Assembly (NCBI GenBank): GCA_947371755.1
Contig: CANBQT010000025.1
Span: 1 to 44,682 of the forward strand
Direction of reading: 5' to 3'
From: Chitinophagaceae bacterium
GTDB lineage: Bacteria; Bacteroidota; Bacteroidia; Chitinophagales; Chitinophagaceae
Length of the DNA stretch: 44,682 nucleotides
The translations under genes and the position numbers were made by a program. The first letter of the stretch is position 1, and each line of letters starts with the position of its first letter. The notes beneath the pieces are model-generated. The model was not told where the DNA came from. It searched no databases and saw nothing but the letters and a program-made list of their open reading frames with translations. Positions 26,210 to 34,380 of the stretch are shown here, in pieces.

Positions 26210-26240
26210 ATAGTCGTTTGTATAAAACGACTATTCTTTT
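26210..26240 (+). terminator. Hairpin with short T-run just before the nine-gene operon
   Basis: ATAGTCGTTT (26210-26219) pairs perfectly with AAACGACTAT (26225-26234), followed by TTCTTTT. It can end the amidase transcript, or act as a leader attenuator for the following operon. It argues for translation starting at 26265 rather than 26241, which directly abuts the hairpin. The surrounding gap (26108-26264) shows no clear promoter. Confidence 0.65.
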
Positions 26241-26264
26241 ATGCCATACGAAACGAAACTAACT

Positions 26265-28586
26265 ATGCTTTCTGTAAAGTTTAAGCAGGGTATCATCCTG
26301 CTACTTTTTATTGGATCTGTATGCATTTTTTCTTGCAAGAATAAAATCCAGCAGGAAGAAGCCATCCCTGATCAGGTTAGTTATAACTATGATGTGAGGC
26401 CCATTTTATCCGACAAATGTTTTAACTGTCACGGTCCGGATGCCAGAAAACGGGAAGCTGGCTTAAGATTAGATCTTGCTTCAGAAGCTTTTAAAGCTTT
26501 ACAAGATCATCCTACAAAACATTCACTTGTAGCTGGTAAGCCCGAACAGTCTGAGTTGTACATAAGAGTGTCTACAAAAGATACCAACCTACTCATGCCT
26601 AAGCCATCTAGCAGATTAGCTAGATTAACGGATCGCGAATTAGCTATCATCAAAAAATGGATCAGTCAGGGAGCAGTTTATGAACCGCATTGGGCATTTG
26701 TTGCACCTAAGAAAAAATCATTACCCTCTGTCAATAATAAACAATGGCCCATCAATGAGATCGATTATTTCATTTTGAAAAAAATGGAAAACAAAGGTCT
26801 TGAACCAAATGAAATTGCAGACAAAGAAAGATTGGTTAAGCGGGCTTATATGGATCTGGTGGGAATTTTGCCTAGTCCAAAAGAAACGGAATCATTCGTA
26901 AATGATAAAGATCCTAAAGCATATGATGTATTAATAGATCACTTACTCAATATGCCGCAATACGGTGAACGAATGGCCATCAATTGGCTGGATGTGGCCC
27001 GCTATTCTGATTCTCATGGCTATCAGGATGACAACTATCGTTCTCAATGGCCCTGGCGCGATTGGGTGATTCATGCTTTTAATAAAAACATGCGCTATGA
27101 TAGTTTTATTACTTGGCAGCTGGCAGGTGATTTATTGCCCAATGCCAGTAAGGAACAAATATTAGCGACTGGCTTCAATAGAAATCATAAGATCACAGAA
27201 GAAGGCGGGGTAATTGATGAAGAGTATCGTGTGCAATATGTGGTAGATAGAACCAACACCTTTAGCAGATCTATCCTTGCTGTTACAGTTGAGTGTGCGA
27301 AGTGCCACGATCATAAATATGATCCGATTTCTCAGAAAGATTATTATCAATTGTATGCCTTCTTTAATAGTGTGAATGAAGTTGGATTGGAAGCAACGGT
27401 GGGTGGGCCCGAAACATGGGCTAAAAATCCACGTATGCAAATCTCCAATCAAGACCTGCAAACAACACTTTCTTTCATCAATAAAATAGATACAAATAAG
27501 TTAGAAGTATCTGTGATGAAAGATAAAGACACGGCCAGAAAAACTTTCTTATTAGCAAGAGGAAATTATGACCAACCTACCACAGAGGTATTTCCTTCAA
27601 CACCTGCTGCCATTCTACCTTTTGAAAAAACTTTACCTAAAAATAGATTGGGATTAGCGCAATGGACATTTGATAAGAAAAATCCATTAACAGCAAGAGT
27701 TTTTGTGAACAGAATCTGGCAGGAATTTTTTGGCAGAGGGCTGGTTAAATCTACTGCAGATTTTGGTATGCAAGGTGATCTGCCAACGCATCCAGAATTA
27801 TTAGATTGGTTAGCGGTTGACTTCCAGGAAAATGGCTGGGACATCAAAAGATTGGTGAAGCAAATGGTGCTTTCAGCAACTTATCGACAATCCAGTAAAA
27901 TTTCACCTGATAAATTAACTAAGGACCCCGCAAACCTTTATCTCTCTTATGCTCCAAGGGTTCGTTTCCCTGCAGAACTGATCAGAGACATGCTATTATG
28001 TAGTAGTGGTCTATTGAATAAAACAATTGGTGGACCAAGTGTTAAACCTTATCAGCCTGATGGACTCTGGGAAATGGCCACTTCAGGAAGAGGAATCTTA
28101 AGAAAATATATGCAGGATTCAGGTCAATTATTATATCGTAGAGGAATCTACACATTTATCAAAAGAACAGTGCCTCCTCCGTCGATGATGATGTTTGATG
28201 CCAGTAATAGAGACGAATGTCAGGTTAGTCGCTATAGAACAAATACCCCTTTACAAGCGCTCATCATGTTGAATGATCCAACCATGATCGAAGCGTCAAA
28301 GGCATTGGCAGATAAAATATTGCAGACAGAATCTAATCCAACTAAAATCATCAATGAAGCATTTAAAACAATCATTTGTAGAAATCCATCTACTAAAGAA
28401 ATGGAGACATTAGTTAGTTACTGGAAAGACAAGAAGGAAGATTTAATCAAAAACAAAACAGACGCAGATAAAATGATTGCTATTGGTGTGTACCAACCAA
28501 AAACAAAAAACAAAACTGATTTGGCCACTACCATGCATACCATTCAGATCATTTATAATATGCAGGAAGCAATCACAAAAACCTGA
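26265..28586 (+). CDS. PSCyt1-DUF1549-DUF1553 lipoprotein
   Basis: A 773-residue exported protein of the planctomycete-cytochrome family. The lipobox I-F-S-C predicts lipid attachment at Cys24. Domains: PSCyt1 heme domain (about 38-130) with C-F-N-C-H at Cys52-His56; DUF1549 (about 155-365), including N-W-L-D-V-A-R-Y-S-D-S-H-G and a second C-A-K-C-H-D motif in its C-terminal half that may hold another heme or a metal; and DUF1553 (about 455-765) with R-V-F-V-N-R-I-W-Q. The middle insert common in longer relatives is absent. The function of these domains is not established; they usually pair with a DUF1501 gene, as here 1 nt downstream. First gene of the presumed nine-gene operon. An ATG at 26241 is an alternative start. 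Confidence 0.9.
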   Translation: MLSVKFKQGIILLLFIGSVCIFSCKNKIQQEEAIPDQVSYNYDVRPILSDKCFNCHGPDARKREAGLRLDLASEAFKALQDHPTKHSLVAGKPEQSELYIRVSTKDTNLLMPKPSSRLARLTDRELAIIKKWISQGAVYEPHWAFVAPKKKSLPSVNNKQWPINEIDYFILKKMENKGLEPNEIADKERLVKRAYMDLVGILPSPKETESFVNDKDPKAYDVLIDHLLNMPQYGERMAINWLDVARYSDSHGYQDDNYRSQWPWRDWVIHAFNKNMRYDSFITWQLAGDLLPNASKEQILATGFNRNHKITEEGGVIDEEYRVQYVVDRTNTFSRSILAVTVECAKCHDHKYDPISQKDYYQLYAFFNSVNEVGLEATVGGPETWAKNPRMQISNQDLQTTLSFINKIDTNKLEVSVMKDKDTARKTFLLARGNYDQPTTEVFPSTPAAILPFEKTLPKNRLGLAQWTFDKKNPLTARVFVNRIWQEFFGRGLVKSTADFGMQGDLPTHPELLDWLAVDFQENGWDIKRLVKQMVLSATYRQSSKISPDKLTKDPANLYLSYAPRVRFPAELIRDMLLCSSGLLNKTIGGPSVKPYQPDGLWEMATSGRGILRKYMQDSGQLLYRRGIYTFIKRTVPPPSMMMFDASNRDECQVSRYRTNTPLQALIMLNDPTMIEASKALADKILQTESNPTKIINEAFKTIICRNPSTKEMETLVSYWKDKKEDLIKNKTDADKMIAIGVYQPKTKNKTDLATTMHTIQIIYNMQEAITKT

Positions 28587-28587
28587 T

Positions 28588-30042
28588 ATGGAAAAAGAAC
28601 TATTTGAGCACGGCCTCAATATGAATCGCCGCAAATTCATGAGCAGACTCAGTATCGGTTTGGGTTCTGCAGCATTAGGCTCGCTATTGATTCCAGATCT
28701 GTTTGGGGGAAATAGTAGTCCTGAAGATGCCATCATGCGCGGACTTCCGCACTTTGCACCAAAAGCAAAGCGGGTAATATATCTTTTTCAAAATGGCGCA
28801 CCTTCACAATTAGAGACCTTCGATTATAAACCGTTGCTTTGTCAGATGATGGGAGAAAATCTTCCCGAATCTGTTAGAGGTGGTCAACGTTTAACAGGTA
28901 TGAGTTCCACTCAAACTAGTTTTCCATTAATTGGGTCTTACTATAAATTTAATCAACACGGACAATCAGGGGCATGGGTGAGTGAATTATTCCCGCATAT
29001 GTCTAAAATTGTAGATGATCTCTGTATCATTAAAACCATGAATACAGAAGCGATCAATCATGATCCAGCACTTACTTTTTTTCAATCTGGTGCGCAACAA
29101 GGCAACCGGCCAAGTATGGGCTCCTGGGTAAGTTATGGTCTGGGTACAGAAAATAATAATCTGCCTGCTTTTTGTGTATTACTATCAAGAGGAAAAGGAA
29201 ATGGACAGGGAGTATATTCTAAACTATGGACCAATGGATTTTTAGATTCCGTGCATCAAGGCGTTCAATTTAGCAGTGGTGAAAATCCTATTTTGTATTT
29301 GCAGGATCCGAATGGCATGGACCGGCAAACAAGAAGAAAAATGCTCGATCAAATCGCAGCATTGAATCAGGAGGAATTCAACAATTTCGGAGACCCCGAA
29401 ATCTCTGCCAAGATCCAACAGTACGAGATGGCATATCGTATGCAGACAGCTGTTCCAGAGATCATGGATACCTCCAAAGAATCGGAAGATATCATCAAAT
29501 TATACGGACCAGATTGTTTAGTACCTGGTACTTATGCTGCGAATTGTTTATTAGCAAGAAAGCTTTCAGAGAATGGAGTGAGATTCGTTCAGCTCTATCA
29601 TCAGGGATGGGATCAACATGGAAATTTACCAAACGAAATGCGTGGTCAGGCGCAAGATGTAGATCAACCATCAGCAGCATTAATTACTGATTTAAAGCAA
29701 AGAGGTTTATTAGACGAGACACTTGTTATTTGGGGAGGAGAATTTGGAAGAACAAATTATTGTCAGGGTAAAATGCAGGTAGATAATTATGGCAGAGACC
29801 ATCATCCTCGTTGTTTCTCTATTTGGATGGCAGGGGGTGGCATCAAGCCCGGGATCGTTCACGGAGAAACAGATGAGTTTGGATATAATATTATTAAGGA
29901 TCCTGTGCACGTGCACGATTTTCAGGCAACCGTTTTGAATTTAATGGGCTTGGATCACGAAAAGCTAGTGTATAAATATCAGGGTAGAAGGTATCGCTTA
30001 ACGGATTTGTATGGTAACATAGTTAATAAAATCATTGCTTAA
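28588..30042 (+). CDS. Tat-exported DUF1501 protein
   Basis: A 484-residue protein of the DUF1501 family, which has an alkaline-phosphatase/sulfatase-like fold. A twin-arginine signal R-R-K-F-M (14-18) precedes a hydrophobic stretch, so it is exported folded, possibly with bound metal. Family landmarks: F-Q-N-G-A-P-S-Q-L near the start, the conserved W-G-G-E-F-G-R-T, and a D-H-H-P-R motif followed by M-A-G-G-G. It starts 1 nt after the DUF1549/DUF1553 gene, its usual partner. No member has a firmly known reaction that I am aware of; hydrolysis of a phosphate or sulfate ester is suggested only by the fold. The frame is open upstream into the preceding gene, but ATG 28588 keeps the Tat signal near the N-terminus. 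Confidence 0.88.
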   Translation: MEKELFEHGLNMNRRKFMSRLSIGLGSAALGSLLIPDLFGGNSSPEDAIMRGLPHFAPKAKRVIYLFQNGAPSQLETFDYKPLLCQMMGENLPESVRGGQRLTGMSSTQTSFPLIGSYYKFNQHGQSGAWVSELFPHMSKIVDDLCIIKTMNTEAINHDPALTFFQSGAQQGNRPSMGSWVSYGLGTENNNLPAFCVLLSRGKGNGQGVYSKLWTNGFLDSVHQGVQFSSGENPILYLQDPNGMDRQTRRKMLDQIAALNQEEFNNFGDPEISAKIQQYEMAYRMQTAVPEIMDTSKESEDIIKLYGPDCLVPGTYAANCLLARKLSENGVRFVQLYHQGWDQHGNLPNEMRGQAQDVDQPSAALITDLKQRGLLDETLVIWGGEFGRTNYCQGKMQVDNYGRDHHPRCFSIWMAGGGIKPGIVHGETDEFGYNIIKDPVHVHDFQATVLNLMGLDHEKLVYKYQGRRYRLTDLYGNIVNKIIA

Positions 30043-30051
30043 AACATCTTT

Positions 30052-31080
30052 ATGAATAGAAAAGAATTTGTAACAAAAACATTGACTGGAACTGCAGGTT
30101 TCTTTATTGCAAAAGATCTGTTTTCAAGAACCAAGCAAGATCCTATTTATGGTCATAACGAAAAACAATATCGACTCAATAATAAATGGGGAAACTTAAA
30201 TCCTGATAAGACGCCTGTAAACGATTGTCATGAAATGGTACAGGATAGCAAGGGAAGGATCTTGTTATTGACCAATGAAACCAAGAACAACATCATCATC
30301 TATAATAAATCAGGTAAACTGATGGATACCTGGGGAACTGAATTTCCAGGTGCACATGGATTAACCATTCAAAAAACTGGTAAAGAAGATTTTTTATTTA
30401 TTACCGATACCAATCGGCACCAGGTATATAAAACCACTATCGACGGTAAAATTTTATTGACCATCGATCCGCCACAGGATATTCCTGTGTATCAGAAAAA
30501 AGAAGCCTTTGTGCCCACAGAAACTACTGTATTAGACAATGGTGAGTTTTATATCGCAGATGGTTATGGTGCGCAATATGTGTTGCACTATTCTGCTGAT
30601 GGTAAATTGATCAACTCATTTGCTGGTAGAGGAGATGGTGATGAACACCTGGATAATGCTCATGGTATTTGCTTAGATACCAGGCAGTCAACACCTTCCT
30701 TAATTGTAACTGATAGAAGTAGAAATGCATTTAAAAGATTCTCTTTGGATGGTAAATTATTGGAAGTGATTCATTTGCCTGGGGCTTGTGTGTGCAGACC
30801 CGTGATCAAAGGTGATTATTTGTATGCGGCCGTTTTAAGATCGCCCGATCTAAATACGGAGGCCTCAGGATTTGTAACCATCCTGAACAAAGACAATAAA
30901 GTAGTGTCTAATTTGGGAGGATCCAATCCTGTATACGAGAATGGAAAATTAAAACCACTATCTCAAACGGATAAAATTTTTACGCATCCGCATGATGTAT
31001 GCGTGGATGATGAAGGAAGTATTTATGTAGCACAGTGGGCATCTGGTAAAGTTTATCCATATAAATTCACCCAAGTATAA
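30052..31080 (+). CDS. Exported NHL-type beta-propeller protein
   Basis: A 342-residue protein with a hydrophobic export signal (N-R-K-E-F-V then a hydrophobic run to about residue 22). The signal is Tat-like but has Arg-Lys instead of Arg-Arg. The rest is six NHL-like blades, each with a D-x-x-G-x-x-Y/F-V/I-x-D pattern such as D-N-G-E-F-Y-I-A-D-G-Y-G and D-E-G-S-I-Y-V-A-Q-W. Similar propellers act as lyase-like enzymes (peptidyl-alpha-hydroxyglycine lyase family) or as binding scaffolds. It is packed between the DUF1501 gene (9 nt) and the membrane cytochrome (0 nt), so a role as a subunit or partner of that complex is likely. Metal or substrate residues cannot be assigned with confidence. 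Confidence 0.82.
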   Translation: MNRKEFVTKTLTGTAGFFIAKDLFSRTKQDPIYGHNEKQYRLNNKWGNLNPDKTPVNDCHEMVQDSKGRILLLTNETKNNIIIYNKSGKLMDTWGTEFPGAHGLTIQKTGKEDFLFITDTNRHQVYKTTIDGKILLTIDPPQDIPVYQKKEAFVPTETTVLDNGEFYIADGYGAQYVLHYSADGKLINSFAGRGDGDEHLDNAHGICLDTRQSTPSLIVTDRSRNAFKRFSLDGKLLEVIHLPGACVCRPVIKGDYLYAAVLRSPDLNTEASGFVTILNKDNKVVSNLGGSNPVYENGKLKPLSQTDKIFTHPHDVCVDDEGSIYVAQWASGKVYPYKFTQV

Positions 31081-33225
31081 ATGGAGCGGTTTAAAAAAGT
31101 TGTCAGTGCCATTTTATTTGGTGGTATTGTTTTATTGGTCTTCCTTTTTGTTTTTGAAGACAAACTTCAAATTCCTATTTGGCTTCAGGTAGCAGGAAGA
31201 ATGCATCCTTTGTTTTTGCATTTCCCAATTGTGTTATTGATACTTTCTATCATTCCTTCCTGGCTTTCAGATGAAATTAATAATAATGTACTTTGGTTTT
31301 ATATTAGAATGTCTGCGGTTTTAACAGCTACTGTAACTGCCATCATGGGATTGCTTTTATCTATTGAACAATCAGATAAAGGGGAACTACTTAGTTGGCA
31401 TAAATGGACGGGTATTTCTGTAGCTATTATTTCATGGCTTTTTTATACTTACTATGATCAGTTTAAATTAAAAAAAATATATCATCGAACTGTATCTATT
31501 GGAATCTTATTGTTGATCATACTTACGGGTCATTGGGGTGCAGACCTAACACATGGCGAAAACTTTTTGTTAGAGCCACTTCATTTAGATCAGCCAACTA
31601 CTGTTAATGCAGAAAATGCTAAGATTTTTGCTGATGTGATCAACCCGGTTTTCAAATCGAAATGTGGTAATTGCCATATGGGGCATAACCAGAAGGGCGG
31701 ACTTTCTTTATCAGATAGTACAGCAATTTTAAAAGGGGGGAAGAATGGAAAATCAATTGAGTTGGGTAATCTGCAAAAAAGTTTATTGATTGAGAGAATG
31801 CGATTGCCCTTAGCAGATAAAAAACACATGCCTCTCTCGGATAAACCACAATTAACTGAGTTTGAAACAAAACTATTAGAGATCTGGATCAAGTCAGGCG
31901 CACCGTTTAATCAGAAATTAGTAGATCGTCCTGTTAATGATAGTTTACGAATTTTGTCATTTGAATTCTTGCAACCATTTCTGAGTACTAAAAAAGAGAC
32001 GGTTTATTCATTTGCATCTGCTGATGAGAAAAAAATTGCGGAACTCAATAATAATTATCGCATCCTAAAACCTTTAGGTGTACATTCTCCAGCACTGTCA
32101 GTTTCTTTCTTTGGAAAAGCAATGTACAGTTCCGATAAATTAAAAGAGTTGGAACCAGTGAGCAAACAAGTACTTCATTTGAACCTCGCAAAGATGCCGG
32201 TAACTGATGATCAATTAGAATTGATTGCATCATTCCCCCATCTGGAGAGATTGAATTTGAATTATACTGATATCACAGACAAAGGATTAGAGAGGCTTTC
32301 TGGTATGCGGCAATTGAATTCCATTTCTTTAGTAGGTACTAAAATCAGTAAAGAGGGGATTGAAAAATTATTGAAAAATAAGAACCTGCTGGAGGTTTTT
32401 TTATGGGATACTAAAATTGTAGCAGCAGATATTAATCAATTTAAACAAAGCAATAAAGAGGTTCAATTCGACCTTGGTTTTACAGGAGCAGATACTACTT
32501 TATTGGCATTGAATACGGCCTTTGTAAAAACTCCTACCGGATTTTTTAAAGAAAAAACAACTATTGAATTGGCGCATGTTTTAAAAGATGTTGCTATTAA
32601 GTATACCACCAACGGAACGGAGCCAGATAGCATGAATGGTATATTGTATAGGACTCATATAGTAATTGATAGTAGCATCAACTTACAGTTTAAAGCATTT
32701 AAAAAAGGTTGGCTTCCCAGTAAATTAGCGAAAGCAATTTTTATAAAAGCAGGTATTCCCATTGAAAAAACAATTTTGATTACTCCTGCAGATTCTAAAT
32801 ATAATGCACAAAGCGAAAAAGTATTAACAGATTTGGATTTGGGAGATATTGGTGATTTCAGTTCAAAAAGTTTAGGCTATCAAAAAAACGATGCAGTCCT
32901 GATTTTTGATTTAGGAAGCACAAAGACAATTCAAAAAGTAAATGTGAATACATTGCAAAGTATTGCTTCCTATATTTTTCCTCCAACTCATTTGGAATTG
33001 TTAGGAAGTATTGATCAAATTCATTGGGTGACTTTAAAAACGTTGAACCCAGTTGCACCAATAAAAATAGTGCCTGCTGAAAATTTCATGTATGAATTAA
33101 AGTTCCCATCTACAAAAGCTAGATTCGTTAAATTAATTGGCTCGCCAATTAAAAAACTTCCTTCATGGCACCCTGGTAAAGGACAACCCGGATGGCTTTT
33201 TATGAGTGAAGTAATTGTTTATTAA
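31081..33225 (+). CDS. Membrane cytochrome with LRR, chitobiase-like and discoidin-like domains
   Basis: A 714-residue multidomain protein. About five transmembrane helices (8-26, 45-62, 75-95, 108-124, 137-152) carry conserved histidines (M-H-P-L-F-L-H-F-P, H-K-W-T-G, G-H-W-G), as in DUF2231-type membrane domains that may bind heme b. Then a PSCyt1 cytochrome c domain with C-G-N-C-H at Cys195-His199, a leucine-rich-repeat segment (about 355-460), a chitobiase C-terminal-like beta domain (about 490-565, Y-T-T-N-G-T-E-P-D) and a discoidin-like module (about 590-714). It abuts the propeller gene without a gap. It could conduct electrons from the exported PSCyt1 protein into the membrane while its outer domains bind glycans; this is inference. 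Confidence 0.85.
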   Translation: MERFKKVVSAILFGGIVLLVFLFVFEDKLQIPIWLQVAGRMHPLFLHFPIVLLILSIIPSWLSDEINNNVLWFYIRMSAVLTATVTAIMGLLLSIEQSDKGELLSWHKWTGISVAIISWLFYTYYDQFKLKKIYHRTVSIGILLLIILTGHWGADLTHGENFLLEPLHLDQPTTVNAENAKIFADVINPVFKSKCGNCHMGHNQKGGLSLSDSTAILKGGKNGKSIELGNLQKSLLIERMRLPLADKKHMPLSDKPQLTEFETKLLEIWIKSGAPFNQKLVDRPVNDSLRILSFEFLQPFLSTKKETVYSFASADEKKIAELNNNYRILKPLGVHSPALSVSFFGKAMYSSDKLKELEPVSKQVLHLNLAKMPVTDDQLELIASFPHLERLNLNYTDITDKGLERLSGMRQLNSISLVGTKISKEGIEKLLKNKNLLEVFLWDTKIVAADINQFKQSNKEVQFDLGFTGADTTLLALNTAFVKTPTGFFKEKTTIELAHVLKDVAIKYTTNGTEPDSMNGILYRTHIVIDSSINLQFKAFKKGWLPSKLAKAIFIKAGIPIEKTILITPADSKYNAQSEKVLTDLDLGDIGDFSSKSLGYQKNDAVLIFDLGSTKTIQKVNVNTLQSIASYIFPPTHLELLGSIDQIHWVTLKTLNPVAPIKIVPAENFMYELKFPSTKARFVKLIGSPIKKLPSWHPGKGQPGWLFMSEVIVY

Positions 33226-33236
33226 TCATTAAAATA

Positions 33237-33245
33237 CCCCCCCCC
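33237..33245 (+). repeat. Nine-cytosine run directly before a start codon
   Basis: C9 at 33237-33245 lies 1 nt before the ATG at 33247, in AT-rich surroundings. Such homopolymers are prone to slippage and here occupy the ribosome-approach region of the DUF5009 gene. Confidence 0.9.
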
Positions 33246-33246
33246 A

Positions 33247-34371
33247 ATGGCTGAAATCGATTTATCCAACAGAATTCCTGGTAGACTCTATTCATTAGAT
33301 GCATTAAGAGGCTTTGACATGTTTTGGATCATGGGTGCCGAAGAAATAGTTCATGGATTATTTAAAGCAACCCACCATTCTTTTTTCGAATCTTTTTCGA
33401 ATCAGTTAACACACCCTGCATGGGATGGCTTTCATATGTATGATTGTATATTTCCTTTGTTTTTATTTATTGCAGGTGTTGCTTCGCCTTACTCTATCGG
33501 AAAGGAAGTAGAAAAAGGTCAATCAAAAACTGCCATTTTATATAAAATTGCCAAAAGAGCTTTGATTTTAGTACTTCTTGGATTGGTAGTAAATAATGGT
33601 CTGGTAATCAGGCCAATTGCTGAGATCCGATTTGGAAGTGTATTGGGTAGAATTGGTATAGCCTATATGTTTGCCAACTTTATATTTTTAAATACTAAAA
33701 CGCAATGGTCCAGAATAACCTGGTTTTGTAGTTTATTGATTGGGTATTATTTACTCTTAAAATTCAATGCAGCTCCAGGATTTCCTAAAGGCGATTTATC
33801 TCAGGCGGGAAATTTTGCTTCTTATCTGGATCGTTTATACTTACCAGGAAAATTGTATTTGGGTAACCATGATCCAGAAGGATTAACTTCAACGATACCA
33901 GCTATAGGAACTGGTCTTTTAGGGATTATAGTAGGAACTTATTTAAAAAATAGTATTGATAGAGGTTCCAAGAAATCTTTGATTTTATTCCTGATTGGTA
34001 TTGCTTTTATTCTGATAGCAAAGGTCTGGAATCTGGATTTTCCGATAAATAAAAATTTATGGTCTAGTTCATTTACTATGTTAGTGGGTGGTATTAGTAT
34101 AATATTTCTATCAGTTTTTTATTATGTAATCGATGTGAAAGGTTATCGGTATTGGGCATTCTTTTTTAATGTGATTGGAATGAATTCGATTCTGATTTAT
34201 ATATCTGGTCATTTTATTAACTGGGATTATTCTACCAACAGCTTATTTCATTGGGTTGGTCAATTGTTAGGCGAGCCATATAATGCTGTGGCATTCTCTG
34301 CATTGTATGTTTTTGTGCAATGGCTCTTTTTATATTTCATGTACAAGCAAAAAGTATTTTTAAAAGTTTAA
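33247..34371 (+). CDS. DUF5009 / heparan-alpha-glucosaminide N-acetyltransferase-like membrane protein
   Basis: A 374-residue polytopic membrane protein with about ten helices. The N-terminus L-D-A-L-R-G-F-D-M-F-W-I and the segment H-M-Y-D-C-I-F-P-L-F-L-F-I-A-G-V are the hallmarks of the DUF5009/HGSNAT family. The mammalian member takes acetyl from cytosolic acetyl-CoA and passes it across the membrane to a terminal glucosamine; in bacteria the donor and acceptor are unknown. It lies 21 nt after the membrane cytochrome and two genes before a malonyl-CoA synthetase, so malonyl-CoA as donor is worth considering. The C9 run before the start is unusual. Confidence 0.87.
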   Translation: MAEIDLSNRIPGRLYSLDALRGFDMFWIMGAEEIVHGLFKATHHSFFESFSNQLTHPAWDGFHMYDCIFPLFLFIAGVASPYSIGKEVEKGQSKTAILYKIAKRALILVLLGLVVNNGLVIRPIAEIRFGSVLGRIGIAYMFANFIFLNTKTQWSRITWFCSLLIGYYLLLKFNAAPGFPKGDLSQAGNFASYLDRLYLPGKLYLGNHDPEGLTSTIPAIGTGLLGIIVGTYLKNSIDRGSKKSLILFLIGIAFILIAKVWNLDFPINKNLWSSSFTMLVGGISIIFLSVFYYVIDVKGYRYWAFFFNVIGMNSILIYISGHFINWDYSTNSLFHWVGQLLGEPYNAVAFSALYVFVQWLFLYFMYKQKVFLKV

Positions 34372-34380
34372 AATTTTAAA

